A DNA stretch of 64,000 nt from an uncultured bacterium (GTDB taxonomy: Bacteria > Elusimicrobiota > Elusimicrobia > Elusimicrobiales > Elusimicrobiaceae). Position 1 is the first letter of the stretch. Each line of letters begins with the position of its first letter. The stretch covers positions 352,256-416,255 of the forward strand of contig CASFFX010000006.1 in the NCBI GenBank assembly GCA_949294085.1. The letters run 5' to 3'. Made by a program: the position numbers and the translations under genes. Shown piece after piece: positions 35,769-44,907 of this stretch. Under the pieces are notes generated by a model. It was not told where the DNA came from. It saw only the letters and a program-made list of their open reading frames with translations, and did no database searches.

Positions 35769-36138
35769 AGTAAGTTTTGTCTCCACGGAATGATGGAATT
35801 TAATACTGCTTCTATTTTTATGCTAACACAAAACCGTTCGGACAGCAAGGGCCAAAAGACCCATTTTTTCGTTGGGACCTTTGGCCCCGTTCTCCCGGCA
35901 GAAAACGGCCGCGGAAACGAGGGTCGTTCTTATGGGTATTGTAGCATAAATTGGGTGCCGCGGCTAAGGCGCTTTTACGCCTCAAAAAAGCCCAGCCGAA
36001 TATTTGAAAAGACCCTCCAAATAAAATAAAATATAAAAGAATATGCGCCCAATCAGGCACCCGCAGCGCTCCTACCGTGTTTTATCGGCCGCCCGCCGCC
36101 CGCGCCTATGCGGCTTATCCTAATATATAGGAATAAAT
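35769..36138. other. Divergent intergenic region with a structured leader
   Basis: No gene seen. A long imperfect hairpin lies in the leader of the giant minus-strand gene: GGGCCAAA (35849-35856) with TTTGGCCC (35880-35887), enclosing CCCA/TGGG. A shorter GGCG/CGCC hairpin is at about 35970-35985. The right part holds the upstream sequence of the DHA2 transporter pair, with an AT-rich TAATATATAGG just before its ATG. Confidence 0.45.
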
Positions 36139-37578
36139 ATGAAATTAAAAGCACCTCACATTGCCTACAAGTGGCTGATTTTTTCCGTTACCGCCATCGG
36201 GGTTTTTATGTCCACGCTGGACGGGGGAATCGTCAATATTGCGCTGCCCGTAATGGCACACGACTTAAATGCCGGGCTGGAGCGAATCCAATGGGTGGTC
36301 AGCATTTATTTGCTTACGACCACTTGTTTTCTGCCGGTGTTTGGCAAACTGTCCGATATGTACAGCCGCAAATACTTGTATTTGACGGGTTTTTTGCTGT
36401 TTGGGCTGGGCTCGCTGTTGGCGGCCTTTTCGGAAAGTTTAAGCTGGATGATTTTTTCGCGCATTGTGCAGGGGTTGGGGGCCAGCGCCATGATTTCCAA
36501 CTGCCAGGCCATTATTGCCAAGGCCTTCCGCGGCAAGGACCGCGGCCGCGCCCTGGGCGGCATTGGGGCGATGGTGGCGGTCGGTTTTTTGGCGGGGCCT
36601 GCCGTGGGCGGATTTTTGATTCAGCATTGGGGCTGGCAGTCCGTATTTTGGATTAACGTGCCCATCAGCGCGCTGGGCATTTGGCGCGGCATACAGATTA
36701 TCCCGCTGTTCAAAGCCCGCGAACGCGTGAAAATGGACGTATTGGGCGCCATTTGCTTTATTTTATTCTGTTTTTGCTTTTTGTACGCGCTGGACGAAGG
36801 GGAAAACCAGCATTGGACGTCCTTCCTCATTATAGGCTCTTTTGTGATGTCGGTTTTGTTTTTCGGAGGGTTTTATATGCGGGAGCGCACGTCCAAGAAC
36901 CCGTTTATCGGTTTGTCGCTTTTTAAGATACAGGCCATTTCGTACGGGTGCATTGTGTCGCTGTTGGGGTTTATTGCGCTCAACTGCAACTCTATTTTAT
37001 TTCCCTTTTACATGTCCGACATTTTGCACCTTTCGCCGCTGCAAATGAGTTTATTGATGATGCCTTTCCCGGTGGCGTTGGCGGTGGCGTCGCCTTTTTC
37101 GGGGTGGCTGTCGGAACGGTATTCCGCCCGCTTGATTACCACGGTGGGATTTGGGTTTATCGTCATCGGAGCCTCGATGTTTGTGGGGATTGGCACGCAC
37201 CCGTCGGTGGCCTACATCATAACGGCCCAACTGCTTATGGGCACCGGTTCCGGCACGTTCCAAGCGCCCAACAACAACACGATTATCGGCGGCGCTCCTA
37301 GCGACCGGCTGGGCATGGTGGTCAGCATTAGTGCGCTGGCGCGCAACATGGGGGCGGTGATGGGGATTGCGCTGTCGGTATTAATTTTCTCATCTGTCAA
37401 ACGCCACTATTTAGCCGCCGCGATGACGGAACAAGACGCCTTTATGAACGCGTATCAAGCATCTATGGTATTTTGTATCGTAATGGCGCTGGCGGCGGCC
37501 TATTTCTCGGCCGCGCGCGAAAAACGCAAAAAACGCAAAAAACAACCCAAAGGCTTCTATGAAACAACGACTGCTTAA
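36139..37578 (+). CDS. DHA2-family multidrug/MFS transporter A
   Basis: A 479-residue, 14-helix drug:proton antiporter of the EmrB/QacA type. Visible are FMSTLDGGIVNIALPVMA (family motif in helix 1), the loop GKLSDMYSRKYLYL and motif C-like GFLAGPAVGGFLIQHWGW in helix 5. The highly basic C-tail (REKRKKRKKQPK) is cytoplasmic. Its end overlaps the next gene by 20 nt, so the two are co-translated. Substrates are unknown; toxic organic compounds are typical for the family. No regulator is adjacent. Confidence 0.88.
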   Translation: MKLKAPHIAYKWLIFSVTAIGVFMSTLDGGIVNIALPVMAHDLNAGLERIQWVVSIYLLTTTCFLPVFGKLSDMYSRKYLYLTGFLLFGLGSLLAAFSESLSWMIFSRIVQGLGASAMISNCQAIIAKAFRGKDRGRALGGIGAMVAVGFLAGPAVGGFLIQHWGWQSVFWINVPISALGIWRGIQIIPLFKARERVKMDVLGAICFILFCFCFLYALDEGENQHWTSFLIIGSFVMSVLFFGGFYMRERTSKNPFIGLSLFKIQAISYGCIVSLLGFIALNCNSILFPFYMSDILHLSPLQMSLLMMPFPVALAVASPFSGWLSERYSARLITTVGFGFIVIGASMFVGIGTHPSVAYIITAQLLMGTGSGTFQAPNNNTIIGGAPSDRLGMVVSISALARNMGAVMGIALSVLIFSSVKRHYLAAAMTEQDAFMNAYQASMVFCIVMALAAAYFSAAREKRKKRKKQPKGFYETTTA

Positions 37579-38944
37579 CCTCCCGCGCAAATGGCTGATT
37601 TTTACCGTTACCGCCACCGGAACCTTTATGGGCACGCTGGACGGCGGCGTGGTAAACATCGCCCTGCCGACGATTGCCCAGCAGTTTCACGCCGATATTG
37701 AAAATATCCAGCTGGTCGTAAGCATTTACCTGCTGGCGGTAACCTGTTTTCTGCCGGTGTTTGGCAAATTGTCGGACTTGTACAGCCGCAAAAAGCTTTA
37801 TTTGGGCGGTTTTTTTGTGTTTGGCGTGGGGAGCGTGCTGTGTTCGCTGGCGGGCAGCCTGCCCATGATGATTTTTGCCCGCGCCGTGCAGGGTCTTGGC
37901 TCTTCGGCCATGATGGCCAATTCGCAGGCCATTATCGCCAAGGCCTTCTCCGGCAAGGACCGCGGCCGCGCCCTGGGCGGCATTGGGGCGGTGGTGGCGT
38001 TGGGCTCGCTGGCGGGCCCGGCGGTGGGGGGATTTTTAATCCAACACTTTGGCTGGCCCAGCGTGTTTTGGGTCAATTTGCCGGTATGCGCCATTGGCAT
38101 TTGGCGCGGACTGCAAATTATTCCGCGGTTTAACCCCAAGAGCAAAATGCATATGGACGTATGGGGGGCGGTCTTTTTTATTGTGGCGTGTTTTGCCTTT
38201 CTGTACGCGCTCAACGAAGGGCCGTCCAAACATTGGGGTTCCCCTGTAATTCTGTACGCTTTTGCCGCGGCGGTGCTGTTTTTTGGTTTATTTTACTACC
38301 GGGAACGCGTGGCCAAAACGCCGTTTCTCGGGCTGGATATTTTTCGGGTGCCGGCCATTTCGTACGGATACGCCGTGGCCGTGCTGGGGTTTATGGCCGT
38401 TTTTACCAATTCGGTCCTTTTCCCGTTTTACGCAACGGATATTTTGCACATTGACCCGGTACAAACGGGCCTGCTGATGATGCCTTTCCCGGTGGCGCTG
38501 GCGGTATCGTCGCCTATCAGCGGACTACTGTCGGAAAAATATCCGGCGCGGCTGGTAACCACCGTGGGGCTGGGATTGGTGGTCGTGGGAGCGATGATGT
38601 TCTCGTTTATGGACGCCCACTCCTCGTTCTTCTACATTGTGCTGGCCCAGCTGATTGCCGGCTGCGGCTCCGGCACGTTTCAAGTGCCCAACAACAACAC
38701 CGTCATCAGTGCGGCGCCCAAAAACAAGCTGGGCATCGTTTCCAGCGTCAACGCGCTGGCGCGCAACGCCGGGATGATTATGGGGATTGCCCTTTCCGTT
38801 GCCGTATATGCGGCGGTACAAAATCACGCGGTAGCGGCCGGGGCAGACGCCCAAACGGCTTTCCTGCACGGATACAAGGCCGCCATGTGGTTTGGAGCCG
38901 CGATTGCGGTGGCGGGGGGGATTTTGTCGGCCAAGAGGGACTGA
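37559..38944 (+). CDS. DHA2-family multidrug/MFS transporter B
   Basis: A 461-residue paralogue of the preceding transporter, sharing FMGTLDGGVVNIALP, GKLSDLYSRKKLYL and GSLAGPAVGGFLIQHFGW. It lacks the basic C-tail. The two genes presumably arose by tandem duplication. One internal DNA block (around 36517-36590 versus 37929-38002) is almost identical while the flanks have drifted, suggesting gene conversion or strong constraint. The pair may work as a heterodimer or with split specificity; neither is shown. Confidence 0.88.
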   Translation: MKQRLLNLPRKWLIFTVTATGTFMGTLDGGVVNIALPTIAQQFHADIENIQLVVSIYLLAVTCFLPVFGKLSDLYSRKKLYLGGFFVFGVGSVLCSLAGSLPMMIFARAVQGLGSSAMMANSQAIIAKAFSGKDRGRALGGIGAVVALGSLAGPAVGGFLIQHFGWPSVFWVNLPVCAIGIWRGLQIIPRFNPKSKMHMDVWGAVFFIVACFAFLYALNEGPSKHWGSPVILYAFAAAVLFFGLFYYRERVAKTPFLGLDIFRVPAISYGYAVAVLGFMAVFTNSVLFPFYATDILHIDPVQTGLLMMPFPVALAVSSPISGLLSEKYPARLVTTVGLGLVVVGAMMFSFMDAHSSFFYIVLAQLIAGCGSGTFQVPNNNTVISAAPKNKLGIVSSVNALARNAGMIMGIALSVAVYAAVQNHAVAAGADAQTAFLHGYKAAMWFGAAIAVAGGILSAKRD

Positions 38945-38960
38945 ACCCCGCTGTATTTTG

Positions 38961-38990
38961 AAAACCCCGGTCCCAGACCGGGGTTTTTTT
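38961..38990 (+). terminator. Terminator of the DHA2 pair
   Basis: CCCCGGTC / GACCGGGG stem followed by seven T. Confidence 0.9.
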
Positions 38991-39028
38991 AAGAAGAGAG
39001 CACCGCCCCGTTTTCCTTTTTCTCCCAC

Positions 39029-39053
39029 AAAAAAACCCCGCCCAAAGGCGGGG
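39029..39053 (-). terminator. Terminator of the perR-rbr operon
   Basis: CCCCGCC / GGCGGGG with an A-run on the left, i.e. a T-run when read leftward. Confidence 0.85.
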
Positions 39054-39073
39054 TTTTCAAAAAATCCCAAAAA

Positions 39074-39613
39074 TTAATAGTTTTCGGGGTGAATCATAAA
39101 GTAAGCCTGCGGGTGGGCGCACACGGGGCACACTTCGGGGGCTTTTTCGCCGATGTGAATGTGGCCGCAGTTGGCGCATTCCCACATCACGATTCCGGCT
39201 TTTTTGAACACTTCCTGCGCTTCCACATTGTGCAGCAATTTGCGGTAGCGTTCTTCGTGCATTTTTTCAATTTTGCCTACGGCTTCAAACAGATAGGCCA
39301 ATTTGTCAAAGCCTTCTTCTTTGGCTTCTTTGGCAAAGGTGGCATACATATCGGTCCATTCATAATTTTCGCCGTTGGCGGCGTCCAGCAAGTTTTCGGC
39401 CGTGGTCGGGATATCGTTATCGTGCAGGGCTTTGAACCACAGTTTGGCGTGTTCGCGTTCGTTGCCGGCCGTTTGTTCAAAAATTTTGCTGATCTGCACA
39501 AAACCTTCTTTTTTGGCTTTGGAAGCGTAATACGTATATTTATTGGTGGCCTGGGATTCCCCCGCAAAAGCGGCCATCAAGTTCTTTTCCGTTTTAGATC
39601 CTTTCAGTTCCAT
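39074..39613 (-). CDS. rbr: Rubrerythrin
   Basis: A 179-residue rubrerythrin: a four-helix ferritin-like domain with the di-iron ligands in [25 protein letters not shown] and [16 protein letters not shown]-terminal rubredoxin-like Fe(Cys)4 module follows ([12 protein letters not shown] and [15 protein letters not shown]). It reduces hydrogen peroxide in anaerobes using rubredoxin/NADH electrons. It lies 32 bp after the Fur-family gene in the same direction, so it is probably in its regulon. Confidence 0.96.
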   Translation of the reverse strand: MELKGSKTEKNLMAAFAGESQATNKYTYYASKAKKEGFVQISKIFEQTAGNEREHAKLWFKALHDNDIPTTAENLLDAANGENYEWTDMYATFAKEAKEEGFDKLAYLFEAVGKIEKMHEERYRKLLHNVEAQEVFKKAGIVMWECANCGHIHIGEKAPEVCPVCAHPQAYFMIHPENY

Positions 39614-39645
39614 ATACTCTCCTATGTTTCTTTACCCGTCGTGCC

Positions 39646-40107
39646 CTACTGTTTTTTTTGGCACTTTTTGCAAATTCCGCGAAGCTGCAGATTGACCTGC
39701 CGCACTCCGCCCGTTTCCCGTGCGCCGCGCGGCAAGGTGAAAGCCGTCTCGTCGGCCTGCGGGAAAATATCATACACTTCGCCGCACTCCGTGCAGACAA
39801 AGTGGCAATGGGGCCTTAAATCCCCGTCAAAGCGGGCCTTGGACGAAAGCCCCACCCGCATCAACAAATCCATTTCTTCCAGCGAAGCCAACGTGCGGTA
39901 CACCGTGTCCAGCGAAATATTGGGCAGCGCCTTGCGCACGGATACCAACACTTTTTCCGCGCTGGGGTGCTCGCAGGATTGGGCCACCGCGCAAAAAATT
40001 TCCCGCCGCTGTTTGGTAACGCGCAGGCCCTTTTCCCGGCATTGCGCTTCAAAGCGGGCGAGACGTGTGGATAATTCTTCCTTGGGTTCGTGTGAGTGTA
40101 ATTGCAT
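39646..40107 (-). CDS. Fur-family regulator, PerR-like
   Basis: A 153-residue Fur/PerR protein. The winged helix (about 25-85) contains GLRVTKQRREIFCAVAQ and SLDTVYRTLASLEEM. The dimer domain has HCHFVCTECGEVYD with the regulatory His/Cys cluster, and the C-terminal CKKC completes a structural Cys4 zinc site. Pairing with rubrerythrin makes a peroxide sensor more likely than an iron sensor. The putative operator is the AT-rich inverted repeat at 40111-40133 just before its start. There is no clear Shine-Dalgarno. Confidence 0.88.
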   Translation of the reverse strand: MQLHSHEPKEELSTRLARFEAQCREKGLRVTKQRREIFCAVAQSCEHPSAEKVLVSVRKALPNISLDTVYRTLASLEEMDLLMRVGLSSKARFDGDLRPHCHFVCTECGEVYDIFPQADETAFTLPRGARETGGVRQVNLQLRGICKKCQKKQ

Positions 40108-40110
40108 ATG

Positions 40111-40139
40111 TTATTAATAATAATTCTTAATAAAGTATA
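40111..40139 (-). promoter_or_regulatory. PerR/Fur-box-like operator and -10 of perR-rbr
   Basis: TTATTAA and TTAATAA arms (40111-40133) form an inverted repeat close to the Per-box style. TATACT on the minus strand (40134-40139) is the likely -10, so the operator covers the start of transcription, a layout expected for autorepression. Confidence 0.6.
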
Positions 40140-40229
40140 ACATATTTCCGCACAAAAAACACAAGTGTTTTATGAATTTATCCTAGCATAAATGGACCCG
40201 GCAGGCCAGCCCGGCGGAAGAATTTGTTA

Positions 40230-40235
40230 TATAAT
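40230..40235 (+). promoter_or_regulatory. -10 of the Fe-ADH gene
   Basis: TATAAT, 36 nt before the ATG, with AAGGAGGAA as ribosome site. Confidence 0.5.
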
Positions 40236-40271
40236 ATAGAACCATAGTGTTTAGTAAGGAAGGAGGAACGT

Positions 40272-41447
40272 ATGAAATTTGATTGCTATCTGCCTACCCG
40301 GATTTTATTCGGAGCCGGCCGCCTGAACGATTTGGCCGCCGCCAAACTGCCGGGCAAAAAGGCGCTGATTGTGATTTCGGCCGGAACGTCCATGCGCAAA
40401 TACGGCTATTTGGAACGCGTGCAGAAATTGCTGGCCCAGCAAGGAGTGCAAAACGTGGTGTTTGACAAAATTCTGCCCAATCCGATTTTGGACCACGTAA
40501 CCGAAGGCGCCGCCTTGGCGCGCAAAGAAGGGTGCGATTTTGTCATCGGCTTGGGCGGAGGAAGCAGCATTGACTCGGCCAAAGCCATTGCCGTAATGGC
40601 CAAAAACCCCGGCAATTACTGGGATTACATCCGCGCCGGCTCCGGCAAGGGGCAATTTCCGCAGCAGGGCGCGCTTCCCATTGTGGCCATTACCACCACC
40701 GCCGGCACCGGCACCGAGGCCGACCCGTGGACGGTGATTACCAACGGGCCTGAAAAAATCGGCACGGGGTGGGATTTTACGTTCCCGGTTCTTTCCATCG
40801 TGGATCCGGAAATCATGACCTCCGTTCCGCCGCAGTTGACGGCCTACCAGGGGTTTGATACGCTTTTCCATTGTACGGAAGGCTATATCGCCAACATTGC
40901 TACCCCCGTTTCCGACGCGCTGGCCTTGAAAGCCATTGAACTGATTGCCAAATACCTGCCGCGCGCCGTCAAGGACGGGCACGACCTGGAAGCCCGCTCG
41001 CAGGTGGCCTTGGCCAACACGCTGGGCGGCATGGTGGAAACGTTTTCTTCCTGCACGAGCGAGCACTCGCTGGAACACGCGCTGAGCGCGTATTATCCCA
41101 AATTGCCGCACGGCGCGGGACTCATTATGATTTCCCTGCCGTATTATAAATTTTTCCTGGGCAAAGTGGCCGACGAACGCTATGCCAAAATGGCGGAAGC
41201 TATGGGCGAAGACGTGCGCGGCCTGCCCGCCGAAAAACGCGCCCAGGCGTTTATTACGGCTTTGGAAAAATTGCAAAAAGCCTGCGGCGTGGACAACCTG
41301 AAAATGAGCGACTACGGCGTAAAAGCCGACGAAATGGGTCCCATGGCACAAACTGCCCGGGAAACGATGGGGGGACTTTTTGAGCTGGACGCCCACCGCT
41401 TGACCCAGGCCGAAGCCGCCCAGATTATGAAAGACGCTTACCGCTAA
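40272..41447 (+). CDS. Iron-containing alcohol dehydrogenase
   Basis: A 391-residue group III alcohol dehydrogenase. GLGGGSSIDSAKAIA (nucleotide site), TTTAGTGTEADPWTVI and the metal-site stretches GFDTLFHCTEGYI and CTSEHSLEHALSAYYPKLPHGAG (His ligands) are all present. It likely reduces an aldehyde with NAD(P)H (ethanol, butanol or propanediol type); the exact substrate is not readable. Being alone with a strong ribosome site and near ldh and gap in role, it probably serves redox balance in fermentation. Confidence 0.9.
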   Translation: MKFDCYLPTRILFGAGRLNDLAAAKLPGKKALIVISAGTSMRKYGYLERVQKLLAQQGVQNVVFDKILPNPILDHVTEGAALARKEGCDFVIGLGGGSSIDSAKAIAVMAKNPGNYWDYIRAGSGKGQFPQQGALPIVAITTTAGTGTEADPWTVITNGPEKIGTGWDFTFPVLSIVDPEIMTSVPPQLTAYQGFDTLFHCTEGYIANIATPVSDALALKAIELIAKYLPRAVKDGHDLEARSQVALANTLGGMVETFSSCTSEHSLEHALSAYYPKLPHGAGLIMISLPYYKFFLGKVADERYAKMAEAMGEDVRGLPAEKRAQAFITALEKLQKACGVDNLKMSDYGVKADEMGPMAQTARETMGGLFELDAHRLTQAEAAQIMKDAYR

Positions 41448-41460
41448 CGCCTCTTCACAA

Positions 41461-41490
41461 AAAAACCAGGCCGCAAGGCCTGGTTTTTTT
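41461..41490. terminator. Bidirectional terminator between Fe-ADH and cupin
   Basis: CCAGGCC / GGCCTGG flanked by A-run and T-run. Confidence 0.85.
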
Positions 41491-41501
41491 GTCCGCCGCC
41501 A

Positions 41502-41936
41502 TTACCACTTGGCCGGAGTTTGCGTAAACACGGCGTCTTTTCCCGTCCACTCTTCCAGCGAGCCCGCTTTCGTTTGCAGGCATAGATAGATCAACCCTTC
41601 CGCTCCGCTTTTTAAGCTGCGCGACCCCTTCGGGCTCACCCGCACTACGGAGCCTTCCTTCAAGTCAAACACGTCCTCATCCACCTGCATTTTTCCGCTG
41701 CCTTGCAGGACAATGTACACCTCTTCGTTCTGTTTGTGCGCGTGGAAAAACGGCAAGGCCGTATGGGCCGGCAACGCACCGACCGACAGTTCGCTCCCGC
41801 TTGTGCCCAGCGCGTCTTTCAAAAATACTTTGCCTTTCACTTCCCCGGCGGCAAACTGCGCAATTTCCGCCCACGGGCCCACACAAACAGCCTTAAAATT
41901 TGTGTTTTGTGCTACCGTTTGAATTTCTTTACTCAT
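41502..41936 (-). CDS. Cupin-domain protein
   Basis: A 144-residue single cupin. HTALPFFHAHKQNEEVYIVLQG supplies the two His and Glu metal ligands of cupin motif 1, and VRVSPKGSRSLKSG corresponds to motif 2, where the usual His is not obvious. The first 45 residues are a helix plus KGKVFLKDALGTSGSELSVGALP. Such proteins are often isomerases, dioxygenases or ligand sensors. It is divergent from an HxlR regulator, which probably controls it. Confidence 0.8.
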   Translation of the reverse strand: MSKEIQTVAQNTNFKAVCVGPWAEIAQFAAGEVKGKVFLKDALGTSGSELSVGALPAHTALPFFHAHKQNEEVYIVLQGSGKMQVDEDVFDLKEGSVVRVSPKGSRSLKSGAEGLIYLCLQTKAGSLEEWTGKDAVFTQTPAKW

Positions 41937-42055
41937 AAAAGCCTCCTTTTTTTATTTTGCTTTCTGCAGTATAATAAAACTTGTAAGGCACTTTTGTAAA
42001 GAGGGCACTTTTTTGTTATCTAAGTACCTTTTGGTAACTATAAGGACGAAACAGG
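41937..42055. promoter_or_regulatory. Shared control region of the cupin and HxlR genes
   Basis: Contains a rightward TATAAT (about 41971-41976), two direct GGCACTTTT copies (about 41988-42013) and an imperfect AGTACC/GGTAACT dyad (about 42021-42040) of the kind bound by HxlR proteins. Confidence 0.45.
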
Positions 42056-42385
42056 ATGAAAAAACGCGAAATGCCGCTCTGCCCCGTAGCGCTGACGGTG
42101 GAGCTGATTGGCAATAAATGGAAATTATTAATCGTGCGCGATTTAACCCACGGCACCCGCCGTTTTGGCCAGCTGCGTCAATCCATCAGCGGCATCAGCC
42201 AAAAAGTGCTGACGCAAAACCTGCGCGATATGGAACAAGACGGCCTGGTGCTGCGCAAAGTGTATGCCGAAGTACCACCGCGGGTGGAATACCGGTTAAG
42301 CAAAATCGGCCAAGCGCTTACCCCTGTGATTGCGGCCCTGGCCCAATGGGGGGAAAAATACCGCAAAGCGGCCGCCAAACGCTAA
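42056..42385 (+). CDS. HxlR-family transcriptional regulator
   Basis: A 109-residue winged-helix protein. CPVALTVELIGNKWKLLIVRDL with the conserved early Cys, RRFGQLRQSISGISQKVLTQNLRDMEQDGLV (recognition helix) and YAEVPPRVEYRLSKIGQAL are the standard HxlR/YodB elements. The N-terminal Cys at residue 8 can act as a thiol-based sensor of electrophiles or disulfide stress. Divergent position and the shared operator suggest it regulates the cupin gene. Confidence 0.9.
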   Translation: MKKREMPLCPVALTVELIGNKWKLLIVRDLTHGTRRFGQLRQSISGISQKVLTQNLRDMEQDGLVLRKVYAEVPPRVEYRLSKIGQALTPVIAALAQWGEKYRKAAAKR

Positions 42386-42447
42386 AGACGGCGCAAAGCG
42401 CTTCTTCCCTGCCGCGGGCGGGTATTTTTTGCTATTCTATTAGTAAG

Positions 42448-43638
42448 ATGACGACGCGCGAGGAACTCAAAAACACCGTTTTTCATACCGCTATCATCGG
42501 CGCCGGGGCTGCCGGGCTGATGTGTGCAGGGTCTTTTGTCCAGCGCAAAATTCTGCTGGACCGCAACCCCAAGCCGGGGGCCAAAGTGAGTGTTTCCGGC
42601 GGGGGGAACTGCAACTTTTCCAACCGTTTTGTTTCCGCTTCCGATTACGAAAGCCAAAATAAACATTTCTGCAAAAGTGCGCTGGCGGCGTTCAAACCGC
42701 AGGATTTTTTGCGCCTGATGGAACAGCACCACCTGCCCTGGGAAGAACGGACCGACGGGCAGCTGTTTGCGTTTGGCGCGCGCAATGTGGTGCGGATGCT
42801 GATGCGCCGCGCCGAAGAAGCCGGCACCCAATTGCTGTGCGGCACCCAAGCGCTGGATATCCGCGCGGAAAACGGCTTGTTTACGGTTGAAACTTCGGCC
42901 GGGCCCGTGCACGCCCAGCGGGTGGTGCTGGCCTGCGGGGGGCTTTCGTACCCGTCGTTGGGAGCCAGCGGCTTTGGCTATAAAATGGCTGAAAAATGGG
43001 GTCTGCGCCTGGTGGAACAGCGCCCGGCGCTGGTCAGCTTGTCTTTTCCTAAACCCGTAAAAGAAGCTTTTGGCGCGCTGGCCGGTAACAGCGTCCCAGC
43101 CGCGGTTTCCTGCGGCAAACACCGCTTTGAAGGGCATTTGCTTTTTACGCACGACGGGATCAGTGGGCCGGCGGTACTTTCGGCCTCGCTGTATTGGGCA
43201 CCGCAAACGCCCGTCGTGGTGGATTTTCTGCCGGGGGAAGACGCGCTGGCGTGGCTGCACGCGCAAAAAAACACCGCCAAAACATTTTCCGCCGCTTTAC
43301 ACGGCAAACTGCCGCACCGCGTGGTCAAAACGCTGTTGGCCGGCCTGGGGGACGACCTGGCCAACGCTTCCCGCGCCGCGCTGGAAGAGGCGGCCCGGCG
43401 GCTCAATCGGTGGACTTTTGTTCCGGCGGGAACCGGCGGCTACACCCGGGCCGAAGTAACCGCCGGCGGCATAGACACACGGCAAATCAACCCCTCCACC
43501 TTTGAAGTCCGCTCCGTTCCGGGGCTGTATGTGATTGGGGAATTATTGGACGTAACGGGCCGGCTGGGCGGGTTTAACCTGCATTGGGCCTGGTGCAGCG
43601 CCTATGCGGCGGCCAAAGCGTTGGAAGAACAATTTTAA
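42448..43638 (+). CDS. HI0933/YhiN-like flavoprotein
   Basis: A 396-residue FAD-binding protein of the HI0933/BaiN family. It starts with TAIIGAGAAGLMCAGSF (dinucleotide fold) and has KVSVSGGGNCNFSNR, RVVLACGGLSYPSLGASGFGY and the C-terminal GGFNLHWAWCSAYAAAK with the second FAD contact. Family members are NAD(P)H-dependent flavin oxidoreductases of mostly unknown substrate. The ATG at 42448 matches the family start; an upstream extension would overlap the HxlR gene and is rejected. Confidence 0.88.
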   Translation: MTTREELKNTVFHTAIIGAGAAGLMCAGSFVQRKILLDRNPKPGAKVSVSGGGNCNFSNRFVSASDYESQNKHFCKSALAAFKPQDFLRLMEQHHLPWEERTDGQLFAFGARNVVRMLMRRAEEAGTQLLCGTQALDIRAENGLFTVETSAGPVHAQRVVLACGGLSYPSLGASGFGYKMAEKWGLRLVEQRPALVSLSFPKPVKEAFGALAGNSVPAAVSCGKHRFEGHLLFTHDGISGPAVLSASLYWAPQTPVVVDFLPGEDALAWLHAQKNTAKTFSAALHGKLPHRVVKTLLAGLGDDLANASRAALEEAARRLNRWTFVPAGTGGYTRAEVTAGGIDTRQINPSTFEVRSVPGLYVIGELLDVTGRLGGFNLHWAWCSAYAAAKALEEQF

Positions 43639-43688
43639 TTTTTCGCGCGCATACGCGCGCGTTTTGCTATAATGTGGGGGAGATGACT

Positions 43689-44813
43689 ATGGATTTGAAA
43701 GAAAACCAAAACATTTTCCGCTTATTTATTGAAGGTTTCCGTCTGGCAAACCGGGCCATGCTCTCCGTGCTGATTTCGCTTGTTCTCTTAAGTGCGGTGC
43801 TTTTGGGAATTGTGTTTGCGATTGACCATTTTGGCTTGCCGAAGTTCCTTATTTCAATTCTGAAATTTATCTTCAACGCATATACTCTAGTATTAATTTG
43901 GCGCCTGCTGGCGGCCAAGGCCGACAATTTTGGCGAGTCGATTTCCAACGCCATGCGCGCTTCGGTAAAACCGGCGGCGTATATGGCGATATTTTCGCTG
44001 TTGCTGGCGGGCGGATGGCTGCTGTGCTTGCTGGCGATAGTCTTTCTGCCCTGGGCACTGCGGATTATCGTCCTGCTGGGAGCAGCGTTTGTGGGCTTGC
44101 GTTTGGCCTTTGCGTCAACGGCCATTGCGCTAAAGGACCAGGGGCCCGTCAGCGCGCTGATATACAGCTGGGAATTGACCGGCCGCAACTTTTGGAAAAC
44201 GCTGGGTATGTGCCTGCTTAGTTTTGGGTTTTGTTCCCTGCTTTCGGGGGCGCTTGTTTATGCCGCATTTTTGATTATTCCGCTTTATTTTGCCGATAGT
44301 TTCAGCCTGGTAAATCTGACGCTCCAATGGAAAGTGGCGCTGGTTTGCTTTGGGCTGTTCCTCTCGTTTATATGGGTGGCGGGTTTCTCCTCCTTTCTGC
44401 TTTTTTTCTTAAACTGCGATTACGGGGCCAACCGCGGGTCGTTTACGTCTAAGGCCGAAGCCCAGCTGGTCCAGCAGCCTACCCAGGTTTTTGGCGAGGA
44501 CAACAACGTGCTCCCGCCGGGCGTGGGCAAAACCGTCAGCCAAGAGGACGTGAAGAATTTAGGCGTGGTAAAATCCTCCGTGCGAACGGGGGGAGATTCC
44601 CACGAATTAAAAGAGCATTTGCAACAGGTCTATACGCCGCGGCCGGACGATACCGTCCAATACGCCGACGAGGACCGCATGCCCACCATTTTGTTTGACG
44701 ACGATATGGCCAAACAAATGGAAGAAAACCGCAAAATGTGGGAAGCCAAAAAGAAGGAAACGGCTCAAAAAAAGGAAGACGATAACGGACAAAGTATCAA
44801 AATGTCCAAATAA
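43689..44813 (+). CDS. Polytopic membrane protein with cytoplasmic tail
   Basis: A 374-residue protein. About six transmembrane helices fill residues 18-255 (MLSVLISLVLLSAVLLGIVF; WALRIIVLLGAAFVGLRLAF; LVCFGLFLSFIWVAGFSSFL). The SALIYSWELTGRNFWKTLG segment between them is typical of DUF975-like integral proteins. The last 110 residues are hydrophilic and end in a charged coil. No function is assigned. GGGGGAG fits the ATG at 43689 better than that at 43683. TATAAT lies just before the ribosome site. Confidence 0.7.
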   Translation: MDLKENQNIFRLFIEGFRLANRAMLSVLISLVLLSAVLLGIVFAIDHFGLPKFLISILKFIFNAYTLVLIWRLLAAKADNFGESISNAMRASVKPAAYMAIFSLLLAGGWLLCLLAIVFLPWALRIIVLLGAAFVGLRLAFASTAIALKDQGPVSALIYSWELTGRNFWKTLGMCLLSFGFCSLLSGALVYAAFLIIPLYFADSFSLVNLTLQWKVALVCFGLFLSFIWVAGFSSFLLFFLNCDYGANRGSFTSKAEAQLVQQPTQVFGEDNNVLPPGVGKTVSQEDVKNLGVVKSSVRTGGDSHELKEHLQQVYTPRPDDTVQYADEDRMPTILFDDDMAKQMEENRKMWEAKKKETAQKKEDDNGQSIKMSK

Positions 44814-44854
44814 CTATGAAACTAAACAGCGTTTTCATATCTTGTCTGAAGCCT

Positions 44855-44882
44855 TTGCATAGCGCACCTGCGAAATGCAAAA
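44855..44882 (+). promoter_or_regulatory. Hairpins upstream of the phosphate transporter
   Basis: TTGCAT / ATGCAA enclosing CGC-acct-GCG, then CCGTAT/ATACGG at about 44894-44907. Together with the terminator at 44908-44941 they could form an attenuator-like leader or simply be the 3' end of the preceding gene. Confidence 0.4.
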
Positions 44883-44907
44883 AACAAATTTTTGCCGTAT
44901 TGATACG

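Noticed and set aside
42118..42447. N-terminal extension of the flavoprotein
   Set aside because: It overlaps the HxlR gene in another frame and reads as low-complexity shadow sequence; the family starts at the ATG at 42448.
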